From: a virus
Reading direction: 5' to 3' (one strand)
Virus record (IMG/VR): IMGVR_UViG_3300046028_007158
Coordinates: 1-22,129 of that record
DNA length: 22,129 nucleotides
Part shown: positions 8,550 to 18,700 of the stretch, piece after piece
Layout: each line of letters opens with the position of its first letter
Position numbering within the stretch: the stretch's first letter is position 1
Translations under genes and position numbers: made by a program
The notes under the pieces: generated by a model
Told to the model about the DNA's origin: nothing
The model's input: only the letters and a program-made list of their open reading frames with translations
The model's database searches: none

Positions 8550-11348
8550 ATGTCAACAGTAAAAATTTCTCAATTACCAAATCTAACACGTTTAGATAGC
8601 AACACATCAAATACAATATTGGTTGGTATTGATAACTCAACCAGTGTTACCAGTCAGTTTACAGCTAGAACATTGGCTGAAAGTCTCTATTCCAATACTG
8701 CACTGAATGTTGGTAACAACGCAATCATTCTACCAAATGTTATTGCACAGTTTGTTGGTAACAGTTCAGCATACTTACAAACAAACTTGCAAAATAAAAC
8801 ACCTTCTGGTGCAGCTGACCATGTTATCACCGCTGATGTTGGTACGGATGAAAAAGATTATATTGACTTGGGTATACATGGTTCTACCAGCTCTGATGCA
8901 ATATTCACTTCTATACTACCACTAGATGGTTATTTGTTTGTACAAGGTAACACCGCAACATCGACAGGTGGTAACCTAATCATAGGTACAACAACCGCAG
9001 GTAGAACAGTTAACATCATTGCAGGTGGTCCAGGTTCCGACAAACTTCAAGTAAAGATTTCAACAGATGGTGTGAATTTGGTCGCAAAACCATTGAAGTT
9101 TGCAGATGGAACATCACAAAACACCTCTGCAACCGCATCGGCCGCTTCAGGTGAATCGTTCGCCAACGGTGCATTTGCAAGAGCCAACGGTGCATATGGT
9201 GTTGCAAATTCTGGTTCATCATTTGCTAATGGTGCTTTTACGACAGCCAATTCTGCGGCCATATTTGCTAATGCTGCATTTGGTCAAGCCAACTCAGCCG
9301 CATCTTTTGCTAACGGAGCATTCTTGGTTGCCAATTCAGCTGCCATATTTTCTAACGCAGCATTCGACCAAGCCAATTCTGGTGCATCTTTTGCAAATAG
9401 TGCATTCTTGGTATCCAATTCAGCCGCATCTTTTGCTAACGGAGCATTCTTGGTTGCCAATTCAGCCGCATCTTTTGTTAATGCAGCATTTACTACTGCT
9501 AATGCTGCATTCGGTCAGGCAAACTCTGGTGCATCTTTTGCTAATGGATCATTCTTGGTTGCCAATTCTGCGGCCATATTTGCTAATGCTGCATTCCTAC
9601 AATCTAACACGGCCGCTGCATCTTTTGGCCAAGCAAACTCAGCCGCATTATTTGCTAATGCTGCATTTAGTCAAGCCAATTCTGGTGCATCCTTTGCAAA
9701 TAGTTCTTTTATAGTTGCTAACTCAGCAGCCATATTTGCAAATGCTGGGTTTACCAAAGCAAACTCAGCAAATGTCTTGGCACAATCCGCATATGATAAA
9801 GCAAACTCAGCTGGAGATTTTGCCAACGGAGCATTCACATCCGCAAACTCTGGTTGGACCAGAGCAAATTCTGCACACACTCTAGCATCCACTCAAGCAG
9901 GTCGGTTAGATGTTGTTGAACCAATTGCACAAGAAGCTTTTACAATTGCATACTCTGCCTTAGATTTGGCCACAGGCAATTCAGCGGCTTGGTTACCATT
10001 AAGAGCAAACTCGGCAGCCATATTTGCCAACGCTGCGTATGCTCACGCTAATGCATCTTATACATCTCAAAATACAACAGCATCTTTTGCTAATGCAGCT
10101 TTTGTAACTGCTAATGCATCTTATACATCTCAAAATACTACAGCTGAGTTTGCTAACGGATCATTTATAACTGCCAATGCATCATATGCATCACAAAATA
10201 CTACAGCATCTTTTGCTAACGGAGCATTTATAACTGCTAATGCATCTTATACATCTCAAAATACTACAGCATCTTTTGCTAATGGATCATTTATAACTGC
10301 TAATGCATCATATGCATCACAAAATACTACAGCTGAGTTTGCTAATGCAGCTTTTGTAACTGCTAATGCATCTTATACATCACAAAATACAACAGCATCT
10401 TTTGCTAATGCAGCTTTTGTAACAGCCAACTCTGGTGCATCGTTTGCTAATGCAGCTTTTGTAACTGCTAATGCATCTTATACATCTCAAAATACTACAG
10501 CTGAGTTTGCTAATGCAGCTTTTATAACAGCCAATGCATCATATGCATCACAGAATACAACAGCATCTTTTGCCAACGGATCATTTATAACTGCTAATGC
10601 ATCTTATGCATCACAGAATACAACAGCATTTTTTGCTAATGGTGCTTTTGCACATGCTAATGCAGCTTATGCTCAAGCAAATACAGGTGTTATAGATGCA
10701 TGGGTAAGAACTCAGGCAAACAATTCTTACGACACAGCCAATTCTGGTGCATCGTTTGCTAATGCAGCTTTTGTAACAGCCAATTCTGGTGCATCTTTTG
10801 CCAACGGAGCATTTATAACTGCTAATGCATCTTATACATCTCAAAATACAACAGCATCTTTTGCTAATGGTGCTTTCGATAAATCTAACACAGCAGCAAT
10901 AAATGCACAAGCAGCCTTTAACTTTGCGAATACTACTTCAAATATATCATTAACATTTAGTGCTACGACTGTGTTGGATGTATCTGCAAGTGGAACCACA
11001 GCTTATATTTTTTCTCAATATACAGGATTAAACAATCCTAATATATCAACTTTTAGTGCTACAACTTTAGGATTTAATCTAAATCCACTTTCTGCATCTC
11101 ATCCATTTCATATTAGAACAGGTGATAATAGTGCTGACTTCGACACAGGATTAGTTCACATTTCACCTACAGGAACAATTTCTTATGAATCAGCCGCACA
11201 AGGTAAAACAAGTGGATTATTATTATGGAGAATTCCACACACATCTGTTGGCAATTACAAGTATCGTTGTTCTGCTCATCCAGGAGCAATGATTGGTAAT
11301 ATTAATATTGCTAACACAGCAGGCATATATTTCACCTATAGTTCATAA
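8550..11348 (+). CDS. Repeat-rich tail fibre with cupredoxin-like C-terminal domain
   Basis: The 932 residues fall into three parts. Residues 1-203 are a globular N-terminal region: VKISQLPNLTRLDSNTSNTI is a common opening of marine phage fibre proteins, and DYIDLGIHGS, DGYLFVQGNT and GGNLIIGTTTAGRTV form a beta domain seen in other fibres. Residues 204-796 are an Ala/Asn array built on seven-residue steps, in 14-residue (FANGAFLVANSAAS) and 21-residue (FANAAFVTANASYTSQNTTA) units. It carries very few charged residues, as expected for an elongated trimeric shaft. Residues 797-932 look like a cupredoxin-type tip. It is probably a peripheral fibre or receptor-binding protein. It lies three bases after the gp7-like gene, with GGGG eight bases upstream of the ATG as a possible weak ribosome site. 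The exact attachment point on the baseplate is unknown. Confidence 0.88.
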   Translation: MSTVKISQLPNLTRLDSNTSNTILVGIDNSTSVTSQFTARTLAESLYSNTALNVGNNAIILPNVIAQFVGNSSAYLQTNLQNKTPSGAADHVITADVGTDEKDYIDLGIHGSTSSDAIFTSILPLDGYLFVQGNTATSTGGNLIIGTTTAGRTVNIIAGGPGSDKLQVKISTDGVNLVAKPLKFADGTSQNTSATASAASGESFANGAFARANGAYGVANSGSSFANGAFTTANSAAIFANAAFGQANSAASFANGAFLVANSAAIFSNAAFDQANSGASFANSAFLVSNSAASFANGAFLVANSAASFVNAAFTTANAAFGQANSGASFANGSFLVANSAAIFANAAFLQSNTAAASFGQANSAALFANAAFSQANSGASFANSSFIVANSAAIFANAGFTKANSANVLAQSAYDKANSAGDFANGAFTSANSGWTRANSAHTLASTQAGRLDVVEPIAQEAFTIAYSALDLATGNSAAWLPLRANSAAIFANAAYAHANASYTSQNTTASFANAAFVTANASYTSQNTTAEFANGSFITANASYASQNTTASFANGAFITANASYTSQNTTASFANGSFITANASYASQNTTAEFANAAFVTANASYTSQNTTASFANAAFVTANSGASFANAAFVTANASYTSQNTTAEFANAAFITANASYASQNTTASFANGSFITANASYASQNTTAFFANGAFAHANAAYAQANTGVIDAWVRTQANNSYDTANSGASFANAAFVTANSGASFANGAFITANASYTSQNTTASFANGAFDKSNTAAINAQAAFNFANTTSNISLTFSATTVLDVSASGTTAYIFSQYTGLNNPNISTFSATTLGFNLNPLSASHPFHIRTGDNSADFDTGLVHISPTGTISYESAAQGKTSGLLLWRIPHTSVGNYKYRCSAHPGAMIGNINIANTAGIYFTYSS
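9159..10022 (+). repeat. Heptad-based 14-residue repeats (42-bp units) in fibre 1
   Basis: Residues 204-491 are dominated by units of the type FANGAFLVANSAAS, with variants such as FANAAFGQANSAAS and FANSAFLVSNSAAS, plus looser seven-residue steps (YDKANSA, TRANSAH). Ala falls at positions 2 and 5 of each heptad and Asn at position 3. Neighbouring 42-bp units share long runs of DNA identity. A non-repeat interruption occurs near residues 447-485. Confidence 0.9.
10023..10631 (+). repeat. 21-residue (63-bp) tandem repeat array in fibre 1
   Basis: Nine 63-bp units encode FANxxFxxANASYxSQNTTA plus one variable residue (S, E or F). A single 42-bp unit (FANAAFVTANSGAS) lies between the sixth and seventh. 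Total length is 609 bp, a whole number of heptads. Additional 14- and 21-residue copies continue to about 10937 after an interruption containing AWVRTQANNSYDTANSGAS. Copies differ mainly by alternation of Gly-Ser, Gly-Ala or Ala-Ala and of Thr/Ala in SY(T/A)SQ. Confidence 0.92.
10938..11345 (+). other. Cupredoxin-like tip domain of fibre 1
   Basis: Residues 797-932 contain the ordered landmarks of a small cupredoxin domain common in marine phage structural proteins. These are SASGTTAYIF, NPNISTFSATTLGFNL, SHPFHIRTG, SGLLLWRIP and YKYRCSAHPGAMIGNINI. The candidate type-1 copper ligands are His851, Cys907, His910 and Met914, giving a C-x2-H-x3-M loop. The loop spacing lies within the range of known blue-copper proteins. 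Metal binding is inferred, not shown. Confidence 0.72.
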
Positions 11349-11353
11349 TGACA

Positions 11354-11361
11354 GATAAATA
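11354..11361 (+). promoter_or_regulatory. T4-type late promoter motif upstream of gp8
   Basis: GATAAATA differs from TATAAATA only at the first base. It lies in the 17-bp gap between the fibre 1 stop and the gp8 ATG and ends four bases before that ATG. This is the same spacing as the motif before gp25. No Shine-Dalgarno sequence is visible between it and the start. Confidence 0.58.
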
Positions 11362-11365
11362 AATC

Positions 11366-12733
11366 ATGACAAATAAAAATATACTCACAAACGGTTCAAA
11401 GCTTTCTCAGATAGAACTGATGTATTATGCACCGGTGGCCGTGGTGCCGCCATATCTAACTGAGCCAATCAATGTAATGTATTGTTTTCTAGCAAAACCA
11501 TTACCATGGAATGATAATATAAATCCCCCTGTTCCTGAAACTCATTTGAAAGCACTCAAAGAAGTGTATAGGAATATCTTTATTGTTAAGAAAATAAAAA
11601 CAAATGATATATCACCAGTCATACAACGCATAGATTGGACTTCAGGTGTTTCGTATAATTGTTTTCTAGATGATGGAGATATGTTTGCAAAAGATCAAAA
11701 TGGTTATATAACTTACATATTTTATGTGAAAAACAAATATGACCAGGTTTTTAAGTGTTTGTGGAACAATAATGACGAACCATCAACAGTAGAACCATAC
11801 TTCGAACCAGGCACTTATACCGCAAACAAATTGTTTCAAGGTGCAGACGGTTATAAATGGAAGTTTATGTACACCATTGACACCGGGCTTAAACTCAAGT
11901 TTATGGACAAAGAATGGATGCCAGTTGCAGTTGGATCAAACACTCCAAACCCATTGGTCACAACGGCCGGCGCAGGTAGTATAGATGTTATTAATGTAAG
12001 TGAAGGTGGCTCAGGATATGATCCTGGTAACTCCGTGGTGCAAGTGGTCATAACTGGTGATGGAACTGGTGCGACAGCTACGGCAAATGTACAGAACGGT
12101 GTCATTCACGATGTTATTGTTACTAATCCAGGCAGCAACTATTCTTATGTGAGTGTCGCAGTGGAATCTGGTTTTGGTAATGGTTGTGTACTGGCGGCAT
12201 CAACATCACCTGTTGGCGGCCACGGCTTTGATCCATTTTCTGAATTAGGTTGTGCTCATGTAATGATGACTTGTGAGTTTGAGGGAACAGAAGGTGGTCT
12301 ATTACCTACAGACATTGACTTTCACCAATTGGGATTGATAGTCAATCCAACGACAAAGCAATATAATCCAGCATATGCAAATGGTGTTGTGTATAGTACA
12401 ACAACAGACATTATTGTTGCAGCTGGTTCGGATATTGGATTTGCAACGGATGAAGTTATTTACCAGGGTCCTGTCGATAATCCAACATTTACTGCAACAG
12501 TTTTATATTTTAATGTTTCCACCAATCTATTAAAGCTAATAAATACGAGAGGTGTTCCAGTAATTAATAGTCCTATTTTTGGACAAACATCAAAGTCAAC
12601 AAGAACTGTACTATCATACAATCTTCCAAATTTTGCAATATATTCTGGTCATTTGGCTTATATTGAAAATAGAACAGGTGTTCAAAGAAGTGATGACGGA
12701 ATAGAACAACTCAAATTTGTATTAGGTTTCTAA
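11366..12733 (+). CDS. gp8: gp8-like baseplate wedge subunit
   Basis: This 455-residue protein resembles the gp8 family of T4-like phages. The N-terminal part has a strand/loop run including MYCFLAKPLPW, YRNIFIVKKIKTNDISPVIQ and DWTSGVSYNCF. It is followed by YITYIFYVKNKYDQVFKCLW, EPYFEPGTYTANKLFQGADG and YKWKFMYTIDTGLKLKFMDK, the best-conserved part of gp8 relatives in marine phages. T4 gp8 (334 residues) is a dimer bridging gp6, gp7 and gp10. The extra length here is largely explained by a Gly-rich beta module at residues about 203-270, inserted before the final gp8-like segment. The ATG at 11366 is preceded by a late-promoter motif rather than a ribosome site. The stop is nine bases before the next gene. 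Confidence 0.85.
   Translation: MTNKNILTNGSKLSQIELMYYAPVAVVPPYLTEPINVMYCFLAKPLPWNDNINPPVPETHLKALKEVYRNIFIVKKIKTNDISPVIQRIDWTSGVSYNCFLDDGDMFAKDQNGYITYIFYVKNKYDQVFKCLWNNNDEPSTVEPYFEPGTYTANKLFQGADGYKWKFMYTIDTGLKLKFMDKEWMPVAVGSNTPNPLVTTAGAGSIDVINVSEGGSGYDPGNSVVQVVITGDGTGATATANVQNGVIHDVIVTNPGSNYSYVSVAVESGFGNGCVLAASTSPVGGHGFDPFSELGCAHVMMTCEFEGTEGGLLPTDIDFHQLGLIVNPTTKQYNPAYANGVVYSTTTDIIVAAGSDIGFATDEVIYQGPVDNPTFTATVLYFNVSTNLLKLINTRGVPVINSPIFGQTSKSTRTVLSYNLPNFAIYSGHLAYIENRTGVQRSDDGIEQLKFVLGF
11972..12175 (+). repeat. Inserted GGSGY beta module in gp8
   Basis: Residues about 203-270 read in order VINVSEGGSGYDPGNSVV, VVITGDGTGATATANV and VIVTNPGSNYSYVSVAVE. This is the most canonical copy in the window of the module found in gp6, the gp7-like protein and the DUF4815-type protein. 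Confidence 0.7.
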
Positions 12734-12737
12734 GGGA
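12732..12737 (+). promoter_or_regulatory. Shine-Dalgarno site of the DUF4815-type gene
   Basis: AAGGGA overlaps the gp8 stop codon. Its GGG ends six bases upstream of the ATG at 12743, followed by an A-run. It supports this ATG and contrasts with the gp8 and gp25 starts, which lack such a site. Confidence 0.6.
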
Positions 12738-12742
12738 AAAAA

Positions 12743-15700
12743 ATGGCTCTAAATTTTAACGTTGATCCTTACTATGATGATTTCGATGATACAAAAAACT
12801 TTCATCGAATCTTATTCAAACCAGGTAAGGCAGTACAGGCCAGAGAATTAACACAGGCGCAAACGATTCTACAAGATCAGATTACAAAGTTTGCCAATAA
12901 CATATTTAAAGAGAATTCTCCCGTAACTGGTGGGCAGATTACAACCAATTTCAGTTGTTTTTATATTAAGTTACAAAGCACATACAATGGTGCAACAATT
13001 GATGTTTCTGAATTTAATGGATTGCTTATAACAAATTCAACAGGTACAATTAAAGCAAAAGTTGTTGCTGTTGCACAAGCAACAGGTACCGCAGGTGAAG
13101 GTGATCCACCAACATTGATTGTTGTATATAAATCAGGCACACAATTTACCAATAATGATATCATATATGATGTAAATTCAAATAAAGCATGTCAAGCAAT
13201 CACAAACAATTCAACCGGCCAATCTTCTGTAGTCTCTATTGCCAAAGGTGTTTTCTATGTACTTGGCAATTTTGTACAGATTGAACCAACAACAATCGTT
13301 TTAAGTAAGTATGACAGCACACCATCAAGAAGGGTTGGTCTGGAAATTACCGAAACAATTTATGACTTTGCAAATGATGCATCGTTGTTAGATCCTGCGG
13401 TTGGCGCATCAAACTACCAAGCGCCAGGTGCAGACAGATACGTGATTAGTCTGGAACTTACAACAAAACCATTATATTTTGGTGATGACCAATTCTTCAT
13501 TGAATTACTTCGTATTGAAGAAGGTAATGTTTTCAAAATGGTTAATGGATCAGTCTATGCAGCAATTGATGATTATTTTGCAAAACGTGACTATGAAACA
13601 AATGGTGATTACATTGTAAATGATTTCACTTTAACACCAAAGGTTGATCCTGATGATGAGGACAAGTACATAATGGGTGTTGGTAAAGGCCTTGCGTATG
13701 TGCATGGTTATCGTGTAGAGAATCCTTCACCTGTTAATTTGTCATCTAATCGTGCGAGATCAAACTCCTCTATAAACAACGACAATACTATTATAAATTA
13801 CGGTAGTTATTTTACGGTTGCAAATGTTGTTGGTGCAAATGCAAGAGCGTTTGAGATAACTACAGCAAATACAGTGGATTTCCATTGTGTTGCATCAAGT
13901 GACGTTTATACAGCAAACGCAACAACATATAATTCTACACTTGTGGCCAGAGGTTATATTCGTGGATTGGATTTCCAAAGCAGCCCAGACAATTCTGATG
14001 CAAACACATATATTTACAAAGCTTTTGTAAATGATCTTCAAAACCAATCTTTGACGGGAACGGTTGTAAGTGCAGGTGCAAATACAGTAGTGTTACCCGC
14101 AACTAATGGTAAAACATCTACAGTTAATGATGCATATATTGGTGTTGACATTTCAATTACTTCTGGAACAAATGCTGGTGAAACAAGAACTATTATAGGA
14201 TATGTTGGTTCAACAAGAACTGCAACCGTAAATAGATCATGGAGTGTCACACCCGATAACACATCAACTTTTGCACTAAATTTTAATACAGCTGATGTGG
14301 AATCCTTATTACAAATCGGTAGTGATTACACAATATACGGTAAAGCTAAGATCGACAATACAGGAAAACAAGGCAATTTGGCCAGCGGAGATGCAGTTTT
14401 CGAAAATCCAAATAAACCTGAATTAATTTTCACGTTAGGTTTACCACATGTTAAATCAATTACTGATGCATCATATACAACATACATAGAAAGTCGAGGT
14501 GTTGTTTTTGGTGCTTCTGGTGGTGATTTATCTGCAACACTGCCATTAACTGGAAGTTACTTGAATGTAATTAAACATTTAGGTGAAGGTGGTACTACAC
14601 TTACTTCGGATTTGGTTGAAGAAAATTTCACAATTATTGTAACCAGTAAAGGTTCAAATTCAAAATTTGCTGTTGGTGATATTGTTCCATGGACAATATC
14701 TGGTAGAACAATTGATGTGAATAGTAATTTGTCTGTTGCAACATTAAAAACATTGACAAGTGATTTATCTGGATTTACAGCAACCATTATTTACAAAGTT
14801 TTTGTACCTGTTGCAACGAATTCCAGTTTGATTTTGAAAATTAAAAATTTGGTTACAGCAAATGCTAATACAATTGTAACTGATGGAACACAAGTTGATA
14901 CCTACACATATGTTGATGATGGTGGAACTTCTAGTGGTCAAGTTTTTATACAAGCGCCAGGTGTTCAACCACCCGGAACAAAACAATCACTGTATTTGTC
15001 TGATGTGAAACGTGTTGTAAAAATTATCGACACTAAAAATAATTATACATTACCTACAACAGCAATGTATACTGATTCAACATATAATGTTACGAATAAT
15101 TATATATTTGATAATGGTCAAAAAGATGGTTATTATGACCACGCTTCGATTACTTTAAAACCTGGTGCACCTAAACCGGCCGGACATTTACACGTTTATG
15201 TTGATTACTACAAACATTCTGGTGGTGACGGATACTTTAGTAAAATGTCATACGTGGACGCTTCAAATGCACCAGAAAATTACAGAGAAATTCCAAATTA
15301 CACAAGTAAAAATGGAACAACATATTCATTAAGAGATTGTTTAGATTTTAGACCATCTAGAGTAAATGCTCAATCAAATTTTATTTTCCGTTTTTCTAAT
15401 CCATCAGACACAAGATTTGGTTCACTATTACCTGTAGATTCTTCAAGTTTCATTTGTGACTATGAACATTATCTTGGTCGTAAAGATAAATTAATTTTAA
15501 CCAAAGATAGAAGTCTACAAATAATTGAAGGTTCTCCTTCCATTAATCCAATTTTACCTAATGAACCAGATTCTTCATTGACGATAGCAAATATCACACA
15601 TAATCCATATACTGGTTATATAACCACAGAAGTTCCACCAGGTAAACTACCAGATTTGTCTATTGATAAGGTACAACACCGCCGTTACACAATGGCTGAT

Positions 15701-18700
15701 ATTGCAGGGCTTGACACAAGAATTAACCGTGTTGAATATTACACATCCTTAAATTCACTTGAACAGAATGCAAATTCTTTGCAAATTTCAGATGCATATG
15801 GATTAAACAGATTCAAAAATGGTATTATGGTGGATGATTTCTCTGGTTTTTCAGCATCGGATGCCGGTGTTACAGACTTTAATGCAAACATTAACAGAAG
15901 AACCAGACAAATGACTGCTGGCCAAATTGTTAAGAATTTCCCATTGAAGAATTTGGCAATGGTCTATAACATGAATTCACCAACAACAGCATCTATTGCT
16001 GCGTTGAATTACAATGTTACTAGAGATGGTTCAGTGAATTATTTTACACTACCATATACTACAACCAATCTTGTTTCACAAAAATTGGCAAGTAGAACGA
16101 CCAATGTAAACCCATTCAATACTCCTTTTGCAAAGGGCAATTTAGCATTGTCTCCAAACATGGACACTTGGGTAGACACAACATATTCACCAGCCCTATT
16201 GGTTGTTGATCCTAATTTACAAGTGTATCAAAGAGGAAATGTCAACAACACATTGGCTTTTGGTGATTGGCAAACAGTTCCTGGAACATCAGCAACAAGC
16301 CTACAATCGCAAACATCTAGTCCTTGGGCAACCATTTCAAATTCTGTTGGATGGACTGGCGGAACAACTGGATTGCAACAAACAACAATACAGAATTCCA
16401 CACTTTCTTCAACTTACATTACAAAGTTTAAAGAACAGCAAAGCAATGTAGTTGGACCATACAATAAAATAGATAACACGTATGCATTGAACAATGGTTA
16501 CATAAATGACATTAGTATTCTTCCATGGATCAAACCACAACAAATTACAATTATAGCTTCTGGTTTGTTGATTAAAACAAAACTAAATGCATTCTTTGAC
16601 AATATAAATGTTAATGCTTATGTTCGCAAATTAAACACAATTGAAGTGGAATCAGTGACTGGCACCTTTAAAGCAGGTGAAATTATTGGATATTTTTCAT
16701 CTGGAACATTTACACCTACAGCTAAAATTGTTGGTGTATATAATTATACTGACACAACAAAGATGCGTTTGTATGTTTCAAACGATTTTAAGACAACAAC
16801 ATACAATAACAGTTTAGCGTTACAAAACGGTTTCTTTAATGCATCAGGTGTTTACCAATCATCTACTGCTTCTGGCAGTGTTGTTGCAACACAATTTAAC
16901 AACTCCAGTGAACACTATAGTGGTACATTGAAAGATTCAACATCTCTTACATCAATACAATTATCACCATTAGCATCAAGTGTAAATGATTTTTACAATG
17001 GTTTAACGATTTATATAACATCTGGTACAGGTGCTGGTCAGTCAGCTGTGATTTCAGATTATGTTGGATCAACAAAGGTTGCAACACTTGCAACACCTAT
17101 AACAGTGGCTTCAGTTGTTGGTTTACCAGATAAAGAAACATATTCCATTGGTTCAACTACAGGTTCAATTGAAACTAATGAACGTGGTGATTTCTTTGGT
17201 GTGTTTACGGTACCAGCAAACAGTTTCCATACTGGCCAAAAAGTCTTCCGTTTAGACAATCGCATTAACAATAATGCTGCTACAGTATCAACATATGCAG
17301 AAGGTACCTTCTATGCAGAAGGACTACAAGTCAATAAACAAAATATTGATTTTGGTGCATCACCATCTGGAGCAAAAGATACTTTCAGACAAACATTGTA
17401 TAAAGATTCTTCTTATACAACCAATACATCAGAAGTACAATCAAGAAGAATAGTTACAGATTTGGAACCACCGCCGCCTTGGACAGGTGATCCTGTTGCT
17501 CAAACTTTCCAGATTGACCCAACAAACTTTCCAAATGGTGCTTTTATATCAACAATCAGAGTGTTCTTTGCATCAAAACCAACATCAACAAATGATGGTT
17601 CACCAATAACACTTTCAATTGTTGGTACACTGAATGGTTATCCAAACGGAGTAACATTGGATCATGCGGTGGCCACTTTGGATCCAACTAAAGTTAGAGT
17701 TTCTTCTACACCACAATACTTGGATACAAACGCATACACAGAATTCACATTTAGTTCACCAGTTTATGTTCAATCTGGTGTGTTGTATGCGTTTATGGTA
17801 AAATCTTCGTCAAATGAATATACATTGTGGACCGCATCAAACAATGAAGAAGCATTACCGTCAACGGTAAAAAATCTTCCGACTGATCCATATCCAAGTT
17901 CAATTACAAAAATATCTGCTGCACATTATGTTGGTGGTTTATTCCTTTCTCAGAATTCACAAACATGGGAAGCAGATCAAAACCAAAATCTAATGTTTAC
18001 AATTGAACGTTGTGTGTTTAACACTGCTGTTACACCATCAATCAGAATGGTTATACCTAAAAAGTTGCCACAAAGAACTTTGGTTGATTCTGAAATAGAT
18101 TATTATAAAAATGCAAATACAATGACAGATTTGATTTTAACAACATCAAATTCTGATATATTGGTAGATGCATTTAACATATCAACAACTGATTTTGTAC
18201 CATCATCAACCTCAATTAATTATAATTATGATGCAACATTGCAAAACGGAACTTCTGCTGGCCAGGTTGGTATAAATCCAGGTAAATATGGCACAACAAT
18301 GTATGACCATATACATTTGGATGATAATCAAGGTGAAAGGGTGTTATTCGCAAATTCAGAAACATCTTTCTCATTGTATGGTCAACTATATTCACAAGAC
18401 AATGCTGTTTCTCCAGTTATTTCTGATGCTGGAACAACTGTATTTACGGTGCAGTATGATATCAACAATTGCCCTCTGTCAAACAGTTTAATATCAATTG
18501 TTTCTGGTGGAACCAGTTACGCTACAGGCAACACAACAGTTACCGTTTCTCCACCAACAGGTAAAAATGGTATGCAAGCTTATGCATCACAAACTATTGT
18601 GAATGGTGTCATAACTTCCATTTATCTAACTGATGTTGGTTCTGGCTATATTGAAACACCAACTGTTTCAATTAATGTATCTGGTGGTTCTGCTGCTGGT

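Noticed and set aside
9671-9892. Antisense frame rich in AEFALV-like units
   Set aside because: It is the mirror of the 42-bp repeats, with no ribosome site or conserved domain.
10611-10910. Cys-rich 99-residue antisense frame in fibre 1
   Set aside because: It is the reverse complement of the 63-bp repeats; Cys and Ser come from the repeated Ala/Asn codons and there is no independent evidence of expression.
12536-12544. TAATAAATA as a further late promoter inside gp8
   Set aside because: It lies well inside the coding region with no nearby downstream start, and such matches are expected by chance in AT-rich DNA.
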